Below are positions 1 through 11,492 of a stretch of DNA of 60,000 nt, piece after piece. The translations under genes and the position numbers were made by a program. Numbering within the stretch: the stretch's first letter is position 1; every line of letters starts with the position of its first letter. The DNA comes from Membranipora membranacea (taxonomy: Eukaryota; Bryozoa; Gymnolaemata; Cheilostomatida; Membraniporidae): assembly GCA_914767715.1 (NCBI GenBank), contig OU612066.1, positions 18,266,283-18,326,282 on the forward strand. Direction: 5' to 3'. The notes beneath the pieces were generated by a model. That model saw only the letters and a program-made list of their open reading frames with translations. It ran no database searches and was not told the DNA's origin.

Positions 1-2811
1 CAATATTTCATTACTCAAATTCACCACACTGAGGGCTGACTTGTTCGCACTACAGCCGGTGGGCTTACAGTGACTTTGGGTCTCGCTCTGTCCGCCATTA
101 ATGCTTTAGAGCCTAAATTGCAATGATCTATCTGAGACTAACTACAATATTGCACCTTGCAGAGACTAAAATACTTAAATTTTAGGATTATAGGCCTAAT
201 CCCTTCTTAGCCTAGGGAGAGGTATGGAACAATTAACCTTGATAGCTCCCCCAATGGTATTCGAACCCACAACTCCTGCGGTAGTGAATGGCAAGCGCGC
301 TAACCGATTACATTATACCATCTCACCTTCCCCAAAAGAGAAAAGGTTGATTGCACTAATTAGCATGCCCGCTATTCACTACTCGGAGTTGTATTATCTC
401 ATCCCATAGCTCATTTCACTCCACCGTTGCCACCCTATGCAACACAGCGTACGTATTAGGATTTCTGGCCTTACATGGCCCATTGCTGGCCTTTACTACT
501 ACCCAGTTGTTTTGCTAATAACTGCTAATCATCACCTAAACAATTTGAATATTTGTCTTTCTTTGAACATCAGATGCTAAGTCTTCATCACATTGCCACT
601 CTACTAAACATGCATCGTTTGAGTTGATATAATGGCGAGATTTAAGCTTCCAGTCGCAGAATCATTAATTTTACAGTGGACTTTTTATGGGGAAAATATA
701 ATTGAAAGCGACTTTTGGTCTGACAAACTTGCATTTTTCAAACTCATATCATTTCTACTATCGCTAGGTTTTGTCTGTGATATGACCGATATTTATTTTT
801 ATATTTTGTCTTAGCCATGTGTGGTCTAAAAATAAATGTTTTGCGAGCTATAGAATTCAATACTAGTATTTAAAAAACTAATGCACATTATAATATTTAT
901 CTTTTAGATAAGACTGAATTTAGAAATGGCGCATTTTCTCAGTAGTTCTACTCTACCTTTGATGTCCCGTCAACGCACTGATTGTTGTTGATTACATTTC
1001 TTATGTATATGTCTGATAAGGTGCTTGAAGATTGCTGATACATTTCAGTGCGGAAGTAGCTGTAGGTTTGAGAGTTATGACAAAAAATCAAAATTGGTGG
1101 GTTAATTTTGTATTGGTGGCAGATTGGGACCTGTTACTTTTCCATCATATCTACCATTATTTGGTGCAAGAGAGCTATCATTTTGTAAAAGGTGTATCAT
1201 ATATTATTTTTGATTACATGGTATTTGACCCTACATTATGAGGGTACAAATTCACAAACAAGGAAAAGTAATAAAACATATCATTTTGTGATCGCTTGTG
1301 GAAGAAAACTGTTTCATGCTACTTGGCATGTCATTCAAGAATTGAGCTTCATAGGTGCTTTTAGATATCTACAAGTTTACTGTGGCACTTAGGCAATTCT
1401 TTACGTTTAGCAATAGCATGAAATCTCAAGCTATTGGAATGTCACTCTTGAGAGGCGACAGATGTCGCCGTTCTAATCTTGTGATACCTGTACTGTTGCT
1501 CAGGAAACCTGATAACCTTGAAATTTGTTGACATGTTGACATGGAAACAGCAATGAAAGAAGCACAGATAGCTCATGACGTATCTGTCTGGCAGTACAAT
1601 AGCATTCGACCTGAACATCCAGGACACACCGCTTTACTGTTGGAAACACTTTCAGCTGAAGTAAGGATGAATCCATCATCTCTTCATTTTTATTTGAGTT
1701 AATGATAAAATGTATCCTTGAATCTCTGAGAGAAGGTACATGAAAGGATCAATGACCCGCCTTAATCATCGCACAACCAGGTTTTTTGGTAATAATATAT
1801 AAGAAATAAATTTATATATGTATATACATTCTTATCTATTTTTTAATTCTTCAAACAAAAAGCAGTATTTGGAGTATAAATAGACATACATTATTGCTGA
1901 TTTTTTACACTTGCCTATATAGGTCTTTTCAAAAAATTATAACTCCGTTGAAACAAATATAAGCTCTAGGCTGTAGGAATCTAGGCGTTGCTCTTGGGGA
2001 ATGCTGTCTGATTTTCAGTGGCCCAATACCTGATCATCGACCCAGGAATCCAGACTGATCCAACATCTAATATTTTATATGTGTCTTATATCTCCACCTA
2101 CCTCATACATGATATCACCTCCTAGATTGTAAACCAAATGCTCAAACCCTCCCTTGAACAAGTCGTTGCTTCAGCCCCTTACTTGACAACTCAACCACTA
2201 ATCATATCAAAACGGAATAATATATTAACAGTCTTCTATTAAAGAAATTACACCTTCTCTCTGATGGCGATTACCTTATAGGAAGAATCAGATGACTAGG
2301 GTCAGATGCATTCTAGGCTAAATGCTGGTGTGGTGTGGCGCTATTGTATCAGAATGGTGGAAGGAGTGGAATATAATTTCTGTATTTCTGTGTAATTGTG
2401 CCCTGAAATGATAATAATGGCGTAATTAGTTCAGTGAACTGTGCATAAAACGGTAAAAAAAGGATTAATAAGGTGGCATGAGTAATAATGTATGCTGTCA
2501 TGTCACTTTCCGGTTAAAATGTAGCCTGTAAAATATACGGCAATGTTAAAAATGATGCCTCAAAATGAAGTACTAATTTGTCGAATTTAAAATAACATTC
2601 ACAATGTGTGAAATTTAGGACTTACAATTATTGGTTATTCCAACGCCAAAAGATATAGACTGTTGATTAAATTTGCTTCATGAATATAGATAAGTTGTGA
2701 GTAATATAGCTCCTATAATAATTAATATTAGTGTTTTAAATACATAATACATAATACACAATACATTATATCAATAATTAGCTTCAATGTTGAGTAAGAA
2801 AAGCTTTTAAG
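1..2811. other. Gene-poor flank
   Basis: Apart from a tRNA-like sequence near 245-325, no convincing coding exon is visible here. Open frames are short, lack splice context and have low-complexity AT-driven composition. Some upstream exon of the mucin-like exon at 2812-3194 may lie here, but I could not identify one with a signal peptide and a matching donor. Confidence 0.5.
245..325 (-). other. tRNA-like sequence (degenerate tRNA or SINE head)
   Basis: On the minus strand the sequence has a near-consensus RNA polymerase III B box (GGTTCGAATACC, plus-strand 256-267) and, about 25-45 bases upstream, an A-box-like stretch (TTAGCGCGCTTGCC, plus-strand 290-303). The spacing is that of a tRNA gene with D arm and T arm. 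I could not pair a clean seven-base acceptor stem around it, so it is more likely a decayed tRNA or the head of a tRNA-derived SINE than a working tRNA. A covariance-model tRNA search would decide. Confidence 0.5.
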
Positions 2812-3194
2812 TGTCAGCAGCCGCAGCACCAACCACAGCTGCACCAACCACGAAAGCACCAACCACTTCACAAACCACAGCTGCACCAACCACAGCCGCA
2901 CCAACCACAGCTGCACCAACCACATCTGTACCAACCACAGCTGCACCAACCACGAAAGCACCAACCACTTCACAAACCACAGCTGCACCAACCACAGCTG
3001 CACCAACCACAGATGCACCAACCACAGCTGCACCAACCACAACTGTAGCCACTTCACCAATAGCTGTTTCACCGACATCCGCTTCACCAACAACTGCTGC
3101 GTCATCTGCTGCCGCATGGACTACTACCAGTGGCAGTTTGAGCAACTACAGTATCATACTAGTACTAACACACATATGGCTTTTATTCAGATAG
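2812..3194 (+). CDS. Terminal exon of a Thr/Pro-rich mucin-like surface protein
   Basis: The exon follows an AG acceptor (2810-2811) and reads about 25 copies of a short A-P-T-T unit, with variants such as KAPTTSQTT and SVPTT. It closes with a Ser/Gly stretch (TTTSGSLSNYS), a hydrophobic tail (IILVLTHIWLLF) and a stop. A small-residue site followed by a hydrophobic C-terminus is the usual layout of a GPI-anchor signal, so the product may be a GPI-anchored, heavily O-glycosylated surface protein. There is no ATG at the start of the frame, so at least one upstream exon carrying a signal peptide must exist if the gene is real; I did not find it. It resembles the larger mucin at 7717-9663 in repeat wording but lacks its SEA-like and membrane parts. 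It could be a paralogue fragment or a pseudogene. Confidence 0.55.
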
Positions 3195-6100
3195 ATTGAA
3201 ACTAGTAGCTGCTAATTTTATCTTTGTTGCTACCTGATGCCCAATAATAATTTACCTAGTTGTTTAGATGGTTTAGAACTAGTGTTTTGTTCTGAACTAC
3301 ATGCAGTTGTTTGATTTCAATGATATTTCATTCTTATTGTAGTCTCTACTTTACTTTATATTAATTCGTTTTCAGCTCCTCTCATTACTGTCATTACTGC
3401 GAAGTAAAAAATATATTGTTGAAACCTGTGTTTTCAGTAGACATTTGTTATCCCCCCTGCCCCGTATATCAAGTTGAGACCTTGTGGTATAGACTTGAGA
3501 ACACTGTTCAAATTATTATAACTAACCACTGACCAGCCGTTTTAGCTCTGAGATTGAGCCCATATCACGCCACATCACATACTGTCACATCACCAGGGAG
3601 TTTAGGCAAATTAGCCTTCTAGCAAATTGTTTGATCCTAAGGATGTATTTTAACAGCAATCAATTAAATGATCCATGATAGTCTTTGAGAACTTTGGGTG
3701 TTAATCACCTGTTCCTTGGAGTCTTCACAACTTCCTTGTCTGACAAGACAAGGTAGTGCCTCAAGGTTCTATCCGCCTACTAAGCAAACTATGAGTCATT
3801 CAATCAGTGACTTCCCTGTCGGTTATCAGCTTATAGCTAAACTTTCAATTTGTCTTTTACTTTTAAAAGCAAACTGCCTGGATTGCAATTATAACTCATT
3901 GCTTCAGTAGCTGTTTCCCCCCCCCCCCCCCCCTGCGCAGAATACTGAGATATATTGTAATTGGTTACCACAAACATGGCACTATATATAGAGTATGCTC
4001 ACGTGTTTGTTTGCATTGCGCATATTTAACCTGAGAGCTTGTCAATTGCTTGCTAAATTGGGCCATTCAAATGCCAAATATCATTTATCTTCTTGTTTTT
4101 AAGTGTGATATTTGGTTTTTTTTTTGGTATTTGTTTACGTTCCGACTGTTTACATCTCCCATGACCAAGTCTCTTACTTGCATCGGCGAACACAGGGTAA
4201 CATCAATGTATGCAATTCCATGCAAAAAAGTAAAAACTACCTTCAAACTTGAAACTTGAACTTGGATGTTTGTACTGTGGATGATACAAGAGGGACGGAA
4301 TAAATCATCTCTTTGATAGATTTTCTTGGTGCAGTGAGATAATATAACTGTGTGTTGTAAGTTATCTGGTTAGGTCCTGTACATTGCTTCTGATAGTGAC
4401 ATACATGACGTCTGACCTAAAAATGTTTGCTTGTGAAAAATCCTCACTCTCTCTTGATTAAAAATTGTCAATGGAAGAAAGTTCTTCAAGTTCTAAAAAG
4501 CGGAAGCGAGATGATGACCAAGATGGCGATCAGCAAGAAAACAAAAAAGAAATGCCGTATTATTTAAGGAGATAGAGTTAAATTCATAACAAATTATTTT
4601 GTCAAGAAAATATTTTTTGAGTTTGTTTATGCCAGCCCAGGAAGCGCTATGATTTCTGTTTTGACTTTTATCGTCACAAATGGGTGACGCTTTAATGCAG
4701 GTCCATAGTCCGCTAGACAACTTCCTTGCTGCGATGAAATGCTATGAGTGATCTACAAACTCCCCTTCCTTATCTTATGTTACATATTTCTGTAATTCAG
4801 GGCCGTAGTTTGTAATAAAAATGGTAGGGGAAGTGTTTGGGGCAAAGATTTTTGAATGTGAGAAGTAGCACCATATGGGCTGATGTTTGTTCCTCCTGTC
4901 TGGTGTGGGGTAAAATCTATAGCCCATGTTTGGTCCATTTACCTGCCTTTGGAGTTGTACCCTTTTTATTGGTCACGCCGTCATGTCCGGCGGAATGGGA
5001 GAAACTAGTATCAGGCAAACCGAATCAAACTTGTTCTAGGCAAACCCCAGCCTCAAAACATTTTGAGGACTACAAAAAGAAAATGTAAGTCCTAAGTGAA
5101 CTGATTATTGTTCTTTTTCGGCAACTTTATTAAGCATCAAGCAGCACCTCCCTGCCTCGCTAGAACTACGGGTCTGTAATTTGATACTACATTATATTAG
5201 ACATAGAACAACAACAATGCAAAACTAAAAGTTTTGAAAAAATTTAAAATATGTGAATCCGATAATGTTTTTGAGGAGGAATTTTGAGGTTGTTGAAGGC
5301 AAGTTTTCAATTTGGTTTTTGGCCGGGACACTTTGCCTCTTTGTGTCTAAAGACGCACCCTTACAACCCGAAAGGACTTGTAACAGCATGACTCCTATGA
5401 TATTTCACTTAGCATAGTGAGTAATACATTCAGCTTAATACGCCCCTGCTAGATTGTTGATTGTTGTATCAGGCGCCATCTGTACTCTCTCATTTAGCAT
5501 CAAATTGTTGTAACATGTTTATATCTGTGTATCTGTATCTATGTGTGGCAACCACCCATGATTGTACAGTGACATGATAATACATGATACTACATGATGT
5601 TATATAGTGTTACATAATCATGTATATTTATACCTTCCAACTTTAACCTGGAGACAACTTACAGTCAGTGTAAGTTTTCCTCAAATATACCGTAAAATGT
5701 CTAAAAAATGAGAAGAGAATTATAAAAATAGTTTGTCGATGTTAAAAAATTTCCTAATTCATTTATAATTTGTGGGAAACACGAGATTTTGTGAAACCGA
5801 ACACCTCAATATATCAAGTCACACATTTTGCCAAGTAACATGTGTGTTTTATCTTGATGCTTTATTTTTATCACTTCAAAGTTATCTTTCCAAATATTTA
5901 CTCAAAATCTCTGCCAAGATAAGACAAGCTCTGAATTCAACCAGCTTTTTCTCATATTTTACATGAACTTCTTATTATGGATGAAACAATTGAATATGAA
6001 TATGTTGCTTGAAATAGCTGGATAGTTGTATCGAAATGCGGATACAGCAAGTAAGTCGTGACCAAGGGTAAGAATTGTGATACCAACATTGATAGATCCG

Positions 6101-7698
6101 AACATTTCGTATGGTCAGGGAGTTCTTTGAGTGGTTGTTCTGTTCTGACAACTTTATCACAACATAACATCACAAGTTGTGATATTGTTTTATTTACACA
6201 TGGTAGATATAATTTTGGTGTTACTGGATGACACAGCCATAGCATGTTGTGTGCGACAAAATGGCAGGAGGAAGTCGAAAGTCTGAGACACCATTACGTC
6301 TTGTTGAGCCTTATCTGTTGTTTGATTCCTAAGCAATGATTACAAAAGTCTCCAAATAAGTTAACATTACGTTTTGGCAATCTGTAGATAAATTTTGACG
6401 CATGCCAAAGCATTTACAGCACTGCCACATACCTGTAATCACACCCAGAAGAAGAAAGAGGGATGAGAATATGAGGCATGTTAAAGTGTGTCCCAAGATG
6501 GAATGTTGGTAAGTTCTAGGGGGATCAAGCCATTGATGACAAATTATGATCTGGTCCCCCTGGGTATTACGGGACGGGGTTACATTTTAAGTTCTCTAAA
6601 CACTTTTATATTGTGCAACTGGGATTCATTTTCTCCTATGCCTTCTCTAACATTGGAAATAAGAGATATTGATATGGGACTCATCATTACTATCATTGTG
6701 TGTAGTGTAGCAATGAATTTGTTGGCTTTGCCTGATATATGACTTCTACGATACAACTAATCCGGTCAGAAATAGTTGGATGCTGCGGAAAAAGTTGCCT
6801 CAGTTTACATATAGTGCAAATCTGTCGAAGGAATATAAGAACGATACATTTATATTAATCCTTATCAGGGTTTATAGAGTTGAGGTGACGAATACCCACG
6901 CACACATGTATAATAGTACTGTGAGCATAATGTGCTGATAAGATATGCAATGCTTGGTAATATGTTCATGTGATTATGATACGAGCTCATATCCTTGTCG
7001 ACCACAAACCAAACACTTTCACAGGTGAACCTGAGCGAGGAAGGAGACTTTTCATTACAAAAAATATCAAAAGTTTGAAGAGAAGGTATGTTATTGCTAA
7101 TTATAACAATCGTTCAATTAATGATCAAGGACATATCATATCTGACTGCCAGCAAACAGAATAAAACTTTAGAATTAATTTTTGAGAATTAATCAAAGAA
7201 TACATACAGACTATAATGATGGGCAAAATCTAGTGGCGTTAGTAAATTAGAATTATCACTCAGATTCCATATGTGATGGTTGTCAGAATGTTCCTCCATA
7301 ATTGGAGAGGTTTTACTGTGTTTATTGCAATAAGAACATTGGATCACATACATTCACCTCACGCACAGGAAATTGCATTTGGCCAGGGACTTTCAATCTT
7401 CTATACGTAGCACATTTTTTTGTGGTAATAGTTATGTGTCAGACGCTGTTTTTTTTCGGATGAAGCTGAAGTGGCCTGATGCATGACTTTTTATCTGCAA
7501 GTTCAGCCAGTTATTAGCAATCGCACAGGTATTTGGAAGTAAAATTAAATTAAGTTACTTTTTGCTTGCTCCTAGATGTTTACGTTATTGACAGCCATAA
7601 ACCCAGGTCTACCTTGATCAACTGCTTGGTTATTGCAGTCAAATGCAACAAACGGAATATTGAGTAACTAACAGTCTCATATCCTTCTATATTTCCAG
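3195..7698. other. Intergenic region with a poly-C tract
   Basis: No multi-exon gene is recognisable. A pure C run of about 17 bases sits at 3917-3933. A small charged ORF at 4471-4575 is listed separately. The stretch just before 7700 probably holds the 5' UTR intron of the mucin gene, because an AG acceptor lies at 7698-7699. Confidence 0.4.
4471..4575 (+). CDS. Small charged ORF of 34 residues, doubtful
   Basis: From ATG to TAG the frame encodes a Ser-run, a basic cluster KKRKR that looks like a nuclear localisation signal, then an acidic/Gln-rich stretch ending PYYLRR. The composition is more protein-like than the surrounding AT-rich ORFs. There is no clear splice site, no recognised family and no conserved domain. 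It may be a micropeptide, a 5' exon of an unrecognised gene, or a fragment of a pseudogene. Confidence 0.2.
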   Translation: MEESSSSSKKRKRDDDQDGDQQENKKEMPYYLRR

Positions 7699-7716
7699 CA
7701 TCATACATTGGCAAAC

Positions 7717-9663
7717 ATGAAGATTACAATCAGCTTATGTTTGGTGCTGCTGTTGAGTTTGGTTGTTAGTATTTCAACTGTATCAACAAAATTTGTCGCT
7801 TCACAACCACAATCACCATCACCAACAACCGATTCACAATCACCACCTCAATCATCAACAGCAGCTCCAGCACCAACAACAACAGCAGCTCCAGCAACAA
7901 CAGCAGCTCCAGCACCAACAGCAACAACAGCAGCTCCAGCACCAACAACAGCAGCTGCAGCAACAACAGCAGCTCCAGCACCAACAGCAACAACAGCAGC
8001 TCCAGCACCAACAGCAACAACAGCAGCTCCAGCACCAACAACAACAGCAGCTCCAGCAACAACAGCAGCTCCAGCACCAACAGCAACAACAGCAGCTCCA
8101 GCACCAACAACAACAGCAGCTCCAGCAACAACAGCAGCTCCAGCACCAACAGCAACAACAGCAGCTCCAGCACCAACAACAACAGCAGCTCCAGCAACAA
8201 CAGCAGCTCCAGCACCAACAGCAACAACAGCAGCTCTAGCACCAACAGCAACAACAGCAGCTCCAGCACCAACAGCAACAACAGCAGCTCCAGCACCAAC
8301 AGCAACAACAGCAGCTCCAGCACTAACAGCAACAACAGCAGCTCCAGCACCAACAACAACAGCAGCTCCAGCAACAACAGCAGCTCCAGCACCAACAGCA
8401 ACAACAGCAGCTCCAGCAACAACAGCAACAACAACACCAACTTCCTCTGAACAGCCTAACACAGAATCAACCAAAACTGAACCAACCACAGATGCACCAA
8501 AAAGCCCTGCTAGCTCTTCCAAAAGTACAACCAAAACTACTACCACAACCAAGAAGACCCCAGAAAATAAATCAACAGATATAACAACTGTATCTACAAT
8601 TCCTACCACATATAAGATAAGAAAGACAACGACCCCGCCAGCCACTGTTGCACCAACCACTGTTGCACCAGCAACTGTTGCACCAACCACAGCAGCACCA
8701 ACCACAGCGGCTCCAACCACAGCGGCACCAACCACAGCAGCACCGACCACAGCAGCATCGACCACAGCTGCACCAACCACAAAAGGACTATCCACAAAGG
8801 CACAAACCACTGCTGCGCCAGCAACCAATGAAACAACCACAGATTCACAAAATACTCCTAATAACCCAGAATCAACCAAGACTGGACCAACCACAGCACC
8901 AACAACTGTTGCACCAGCAACTGTTGCACCAACCACAGCAGCACCAACCACAGCGGCTCCAACCACAGCGGCACCAACCACAGCAGCACTGACCACAGCA
9001 GCATCGACCACAGCTGCACCAACCACAAAAGGACTATCCACAAAGGCACAAACCACTGCTGCGCCAGCAACCAATGAAACAACCACAGATTCACAAAATA
9101 CTCCTAATAACCCAGAATCAACCAAGACTGGACCAACCACAGCACCAACAACTGTTGCACCAATGCCAGTTACTGTCAAGACGACACCAAAAAGTCAAGC
9201 CGACGAAAAGCTGATTGAGTTTGAGATTGTGTTCCCAGATGACTGCAAGACAGTGAAAGACAGAGAAGATGATTTCAAAAAGGTTGTTACTGCTGCTCTT
9301 TCTGCTAAACTGAAAATTCCAGCTTATAAGATATCTAACGTGGCTGTACGTTGTGGTTCAATAATTGTCAAGTTCTTTGTAAGAACAGCAGAAGATGAGA
9401 CCAGATTCACAGAAAAAGTCATCAAGGACCTGAAAAATGGATTAAAGGTGACTTTTAAGACCACTAGCGGCTCTACTAAAAAGTTTACATCAAACCAAGT
9501 TTATAATGTGAAGGCAAAGAATGCGAAAGCCCTCGCGGTGGGATTGGGTATTGGACTGTCAGCCGCGGCTCTCATTATAATTGCTATCATTGTCTGCGTT
9601 TGCAAGAGAAAGTCTAAGAATAAATCGGGCAGTGGCGATGTAGTCCTCACTAATCTGAGTTAA
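7717..9663 (+). CDS. Type I membrane mucin with SEA-like module
   Basis: Single coding exon of 648 residues. The ATG at 7717 is chosen because it opens a typical signal peptide (a hydrophobic run within residues 1-22, about 18 residues) and lies just after an AG acceptor at 7698-7699, which implies a 5' UTR intron. Residues about 48-240 are a repeat of Ala, Pro and Thr (APTATTAAP-like units); 240-490 are further Thr/Ser/Pro repeats, including a 246-bp tandem duplication. Such regions are O-glycosylated in mucins. Residues about 495-600 form a compact alternating alpha/beta stretch (EFEIVFPDDC, then IIVKFFVRTAEDE) that fits an SEA-like extracellular module, though the GSVVV autocleavage motif is not seen. 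A membrane helix (about 606-629) is followed by a basic stop-transfer CKRKSKNK and a short tail ending VVLTNLS. The likely role is an extracellular coat or adhesion protein; the exact family is unknown. Confidence 0.85.
   Translation: MKITISLCLVLLLSLVVSISTVSTKFVASQPQSPSPTTDSQSPPQSSTAAPAPTTTAAPATTAAPAPTATTAAPAPTTAAAATTAAPAPTATTAAPAPTATTAAPAPTTTAAPATTAAPAPTATTAAPAPTTTAAPATTAAPAPTATTAAPAPTTTAAPATTAAPAPTATTAALAPTATTAAPAPTATTAAPAPTATTAAPALTATTAAPAPTTTAAPATTAAPAPTATTAAPATTATTTPTSSEQPNTESTKTEPTTDAPKSPASSSKSTTKTTTTTKKTPENKSTDITTVSTIPTTYKIRKTTTPPATVAPTTVAPATVAPTTAAPTTAAPTTAAPTTAAPTTAASTTAAPTTKGLSTKAQTTAAPATNETTTDSQNTPNNPESTKTGPTTAPTTVAPATVAPTTAAPTTAAPTTAAPTTAALTTAASTTAAPTTKGLSTKAQTTAAPATNETTTDSQNTPNNPESTKTGPTTAPTTVAPMPVTVKTTPKSQADEKLIEFEIVFPDDCKTVKDREDDFKKVVTAALSAKLKIPAYKISNVAVRCGSIIVKFFVRTAEDETRFTEKVIKDLKNGLKVTFKTTSGSTKKFTSNQVYNVKAKNAKALAVGLGIGLSAAALIIIAIIVCVCKRKSKNKSGSGDVVLTNLS
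7858..8434 (+). repeat. Coding minisatellite of the mucin (GCAGCTCCAGCACCAACA units)
   Basis: The stretch is an array of GCAGCTCCAGCACCAACA-type units with interspersed CAACAACAG, arranged in a higher-order pattern (short and long variants alternate). In the gene frame it gives Ala/Pro/Thr; in another plus frame it would give a Gln/His/Leu run, and on the minus strand Leu- or Val/Gly/Ala-rich runs. Those other frames stay open only because the repeat has no stop codons in them. Copy number is likely variable between individuals. Confidence 0.9.
8665..9156 (+). repeat. Two tandem 246-bp units within the mucin
   Basis: Two nearly identical units (8665-8910 and 8911-9156) lie head to tail; the sequence at 8665, 8911 and 9157 starts with the same GCACCA and the spacing is exactly 246 bases. 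Each encodes 82 residues: a Thr/Ala/Pro block, then KGLSTKAQTT, a spacer NETTTDSQNTPNNPESTK, and APTT. Very few substitutions separate them (for example CCGACC against CTGACC), so the duplication is recent or kept alike by gene conversion. Confidence 0.9.
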
Positions 9664-10219
9664 CATTTGCTCTGTCTCACAACTGAATATAATTCTAAGC
9701 TGTTCAAATATTCAATAACTTGAAATCCGCACTTGATCAGATATTAGAAACATATTTTCAACTTATTACTATCTGATTGTTTTTTGGTCCACAAAACATT
9801 TCTATTTACATTTCACTGAGTTTAAAAACTTATATGCATGATGAATTTAGCTATCTACAAGCCACAATGTGGCTATAACAACTTTACAGATTCTATATTG
9901 TACATTTATTATTATCTCAAAAATTCTCAGTAGATGGAATTTGTTCAAATGGTACCTGATTTGACACCAATGAGAGATATGTGTAATATTAACACAATTT
10001 ATTTCTAATCTGATAAACTGATGGGAGTGTCATTCTGTGAATTAACATTTGTTTGTGGCGCTGAGCTCATTTCCTCGTGATAAGTGACTCAGTGTTTGGT
10101 GAACTTTGGAGTGGTGTATCGGCCAGACAATACCCACAATGACGATGTTTATTCGTCTTCATCAGCGTTGAATACATGATTTTAAAGATTTATTGCGTTT
10201 AATGAAACATCGATCCTTT

Positions 10220-10225
10220 AATAAA
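10220..10225 (+). terminator. Candidate polyadenylation signal of the mucin gene
   Basis: AATAAA lies about 560 bases after the mucin stop codon. No better hexamer was noticed nearer. The 3' end is inferred only from this motif. Confidence 0.35.
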
Positions 10226-10807
10226 ACTTACTTTGATCAAACATCAGTGAATGAATAACACAACATCAGCATAACAAACTGCTAGCACATGGCAAGAGGA
10301 AGATTTAGTAAAAGTTTCAATTAGATCCAAGCAAAGAGTTGGTCTATCCAACCAATGAACTCCCTCCCGAGGAAGAGGGAGTTCATTGATCCATCAGGGC
10401 GCTTGTCCATAACAAAAGTGAATTGCCTCCTCATACATATTTAGCAGATAACTCCTCTTGCATCAAATGTGGCTATGAAAGCACATTCCCTATCAGAATG
10501 ATGTCTGTGTATCATAAGTACCTTTTATAACATGTTGGGACAGGTGAAATCAAATAAGTATATGGTAAATTGATAACTCACACAATAAACCTGCCTTGAA
10601 AATGAGTCTGAAGCTGTACTTATTTTCCAAAAGCTATGAAAGAAGAATCTGACCAAATAAGCTGTCAGAAAATGATGAAGTAAAAATAAATGCAGCTTTG
10701 AATGACAACTTTGACCATTGCCATGAGTTCCCAATTTGATTGTTTGAAGGTAAGACAGAAACGGCTTCATTTTAGGGCAATTTCCTGACAAGTTACTAAT
10801 ACTGCGA

Positions 10808-10850
10808 ACCATGATCCATGGTAGCCTGTCTTGACAGGCTAGATCCATGG
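10808..10850. repeat. Nested palindrome, AGCCTGTCTTGACA family
   Basis: The outer arms ATCCATGG pair around an inner palindrome TAGCCTGTCTTGACAGGCTA. Related hairpins with the same AGCCTGTCTT arm are at 27345-27375 and 52914-52997, so this is one member of a dispersed short inverted repeat. Confidence 0.7.
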
Positions 10851-11492
10851 ATAAAGCTTAACGGAACTATGATTAACAGTACAATAATACAAGAGTAATA
10901 AAATTCAGACTGTTCAAAGAAAGATTCAAGTTTAAGAACTATATGTATTATACTTATATTTTGGGTCTTGCTTATCCCATCTATCTCATCCATCTTATTT
11001 CATATATTTGGACACTTGCTTAGATGTTGTCAACATTGGCAGGATGGTCTTGGCAACTGTCGGTTATGTAGATTGGACTTCAGTTGTGGGTACAATAAAA
11101 ATAAACACAGCTCCATATCCATGATTGGATGGTGCCTGTTGGATTTAGCAGAGAATTATTTTCCCGGCATGCATAAGCATGAAGCTTTGGACAAAACTCC
11201 CTGGTATAAGGAATAACAGTCACAATATGTGCAACAGTAATTGTTGTCTCCTCCTTCATTTCAACAGCTTTCTGATCTGGCAAATAAGAGATAGCCTTAG
11301 ATCTAGATCTTTTGCAACATAAACATCTGCTTATAATTTGTCATGAGTACTACAGACAGGCTAAATCACATGACACAAAGTCATGTTTCAATGTGCAGTT
11401 TCTGTTTGACTACTAGTTCCTCAAAAATAAATAAGAAACATGTGCCTTTGTACTGGAGCAAGTGTGCAGATTGAGACATAGAACTTCAATGA

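Larger units (their letters stand above)
9664..11492. other. Mucin 3' UTR and intergenic region with hairpins
   Basis: No coding exon is recognised. Two short palindromes stand out: 10352-10390, with a stem around GAACTCCCTC, and 10808-10850, a nested palindrome in which TAGCCTGTC pairs with GACAGGCTA and is flanked by ATCCATGG repeats. The first coding exon of the next plus-strand gene begins at 11493. Confidence 0.45.

Noticed and set aside
2728-3145. Minus-strand Trp/Leu/Val-rich frames opposite the Thr/Pro exon
   Set aside because: Antisense shadow of the APTT repeat.
7763-8239. Plus-strand Gln/His/Leu-rich open frame inside the mucin
   Set aside because: It is a shifted reading of the mucin minisatellite; the true frame has signal peptide, SEA-like module, membrane helix and stop.
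7766-9179. Long minus-strand Leu-rich and Val/Gly/Ala-rich open frames over the mucin
   Set aside because: They stay open only because the repeat lacks stops in those frames; no splice sites or domains support them.
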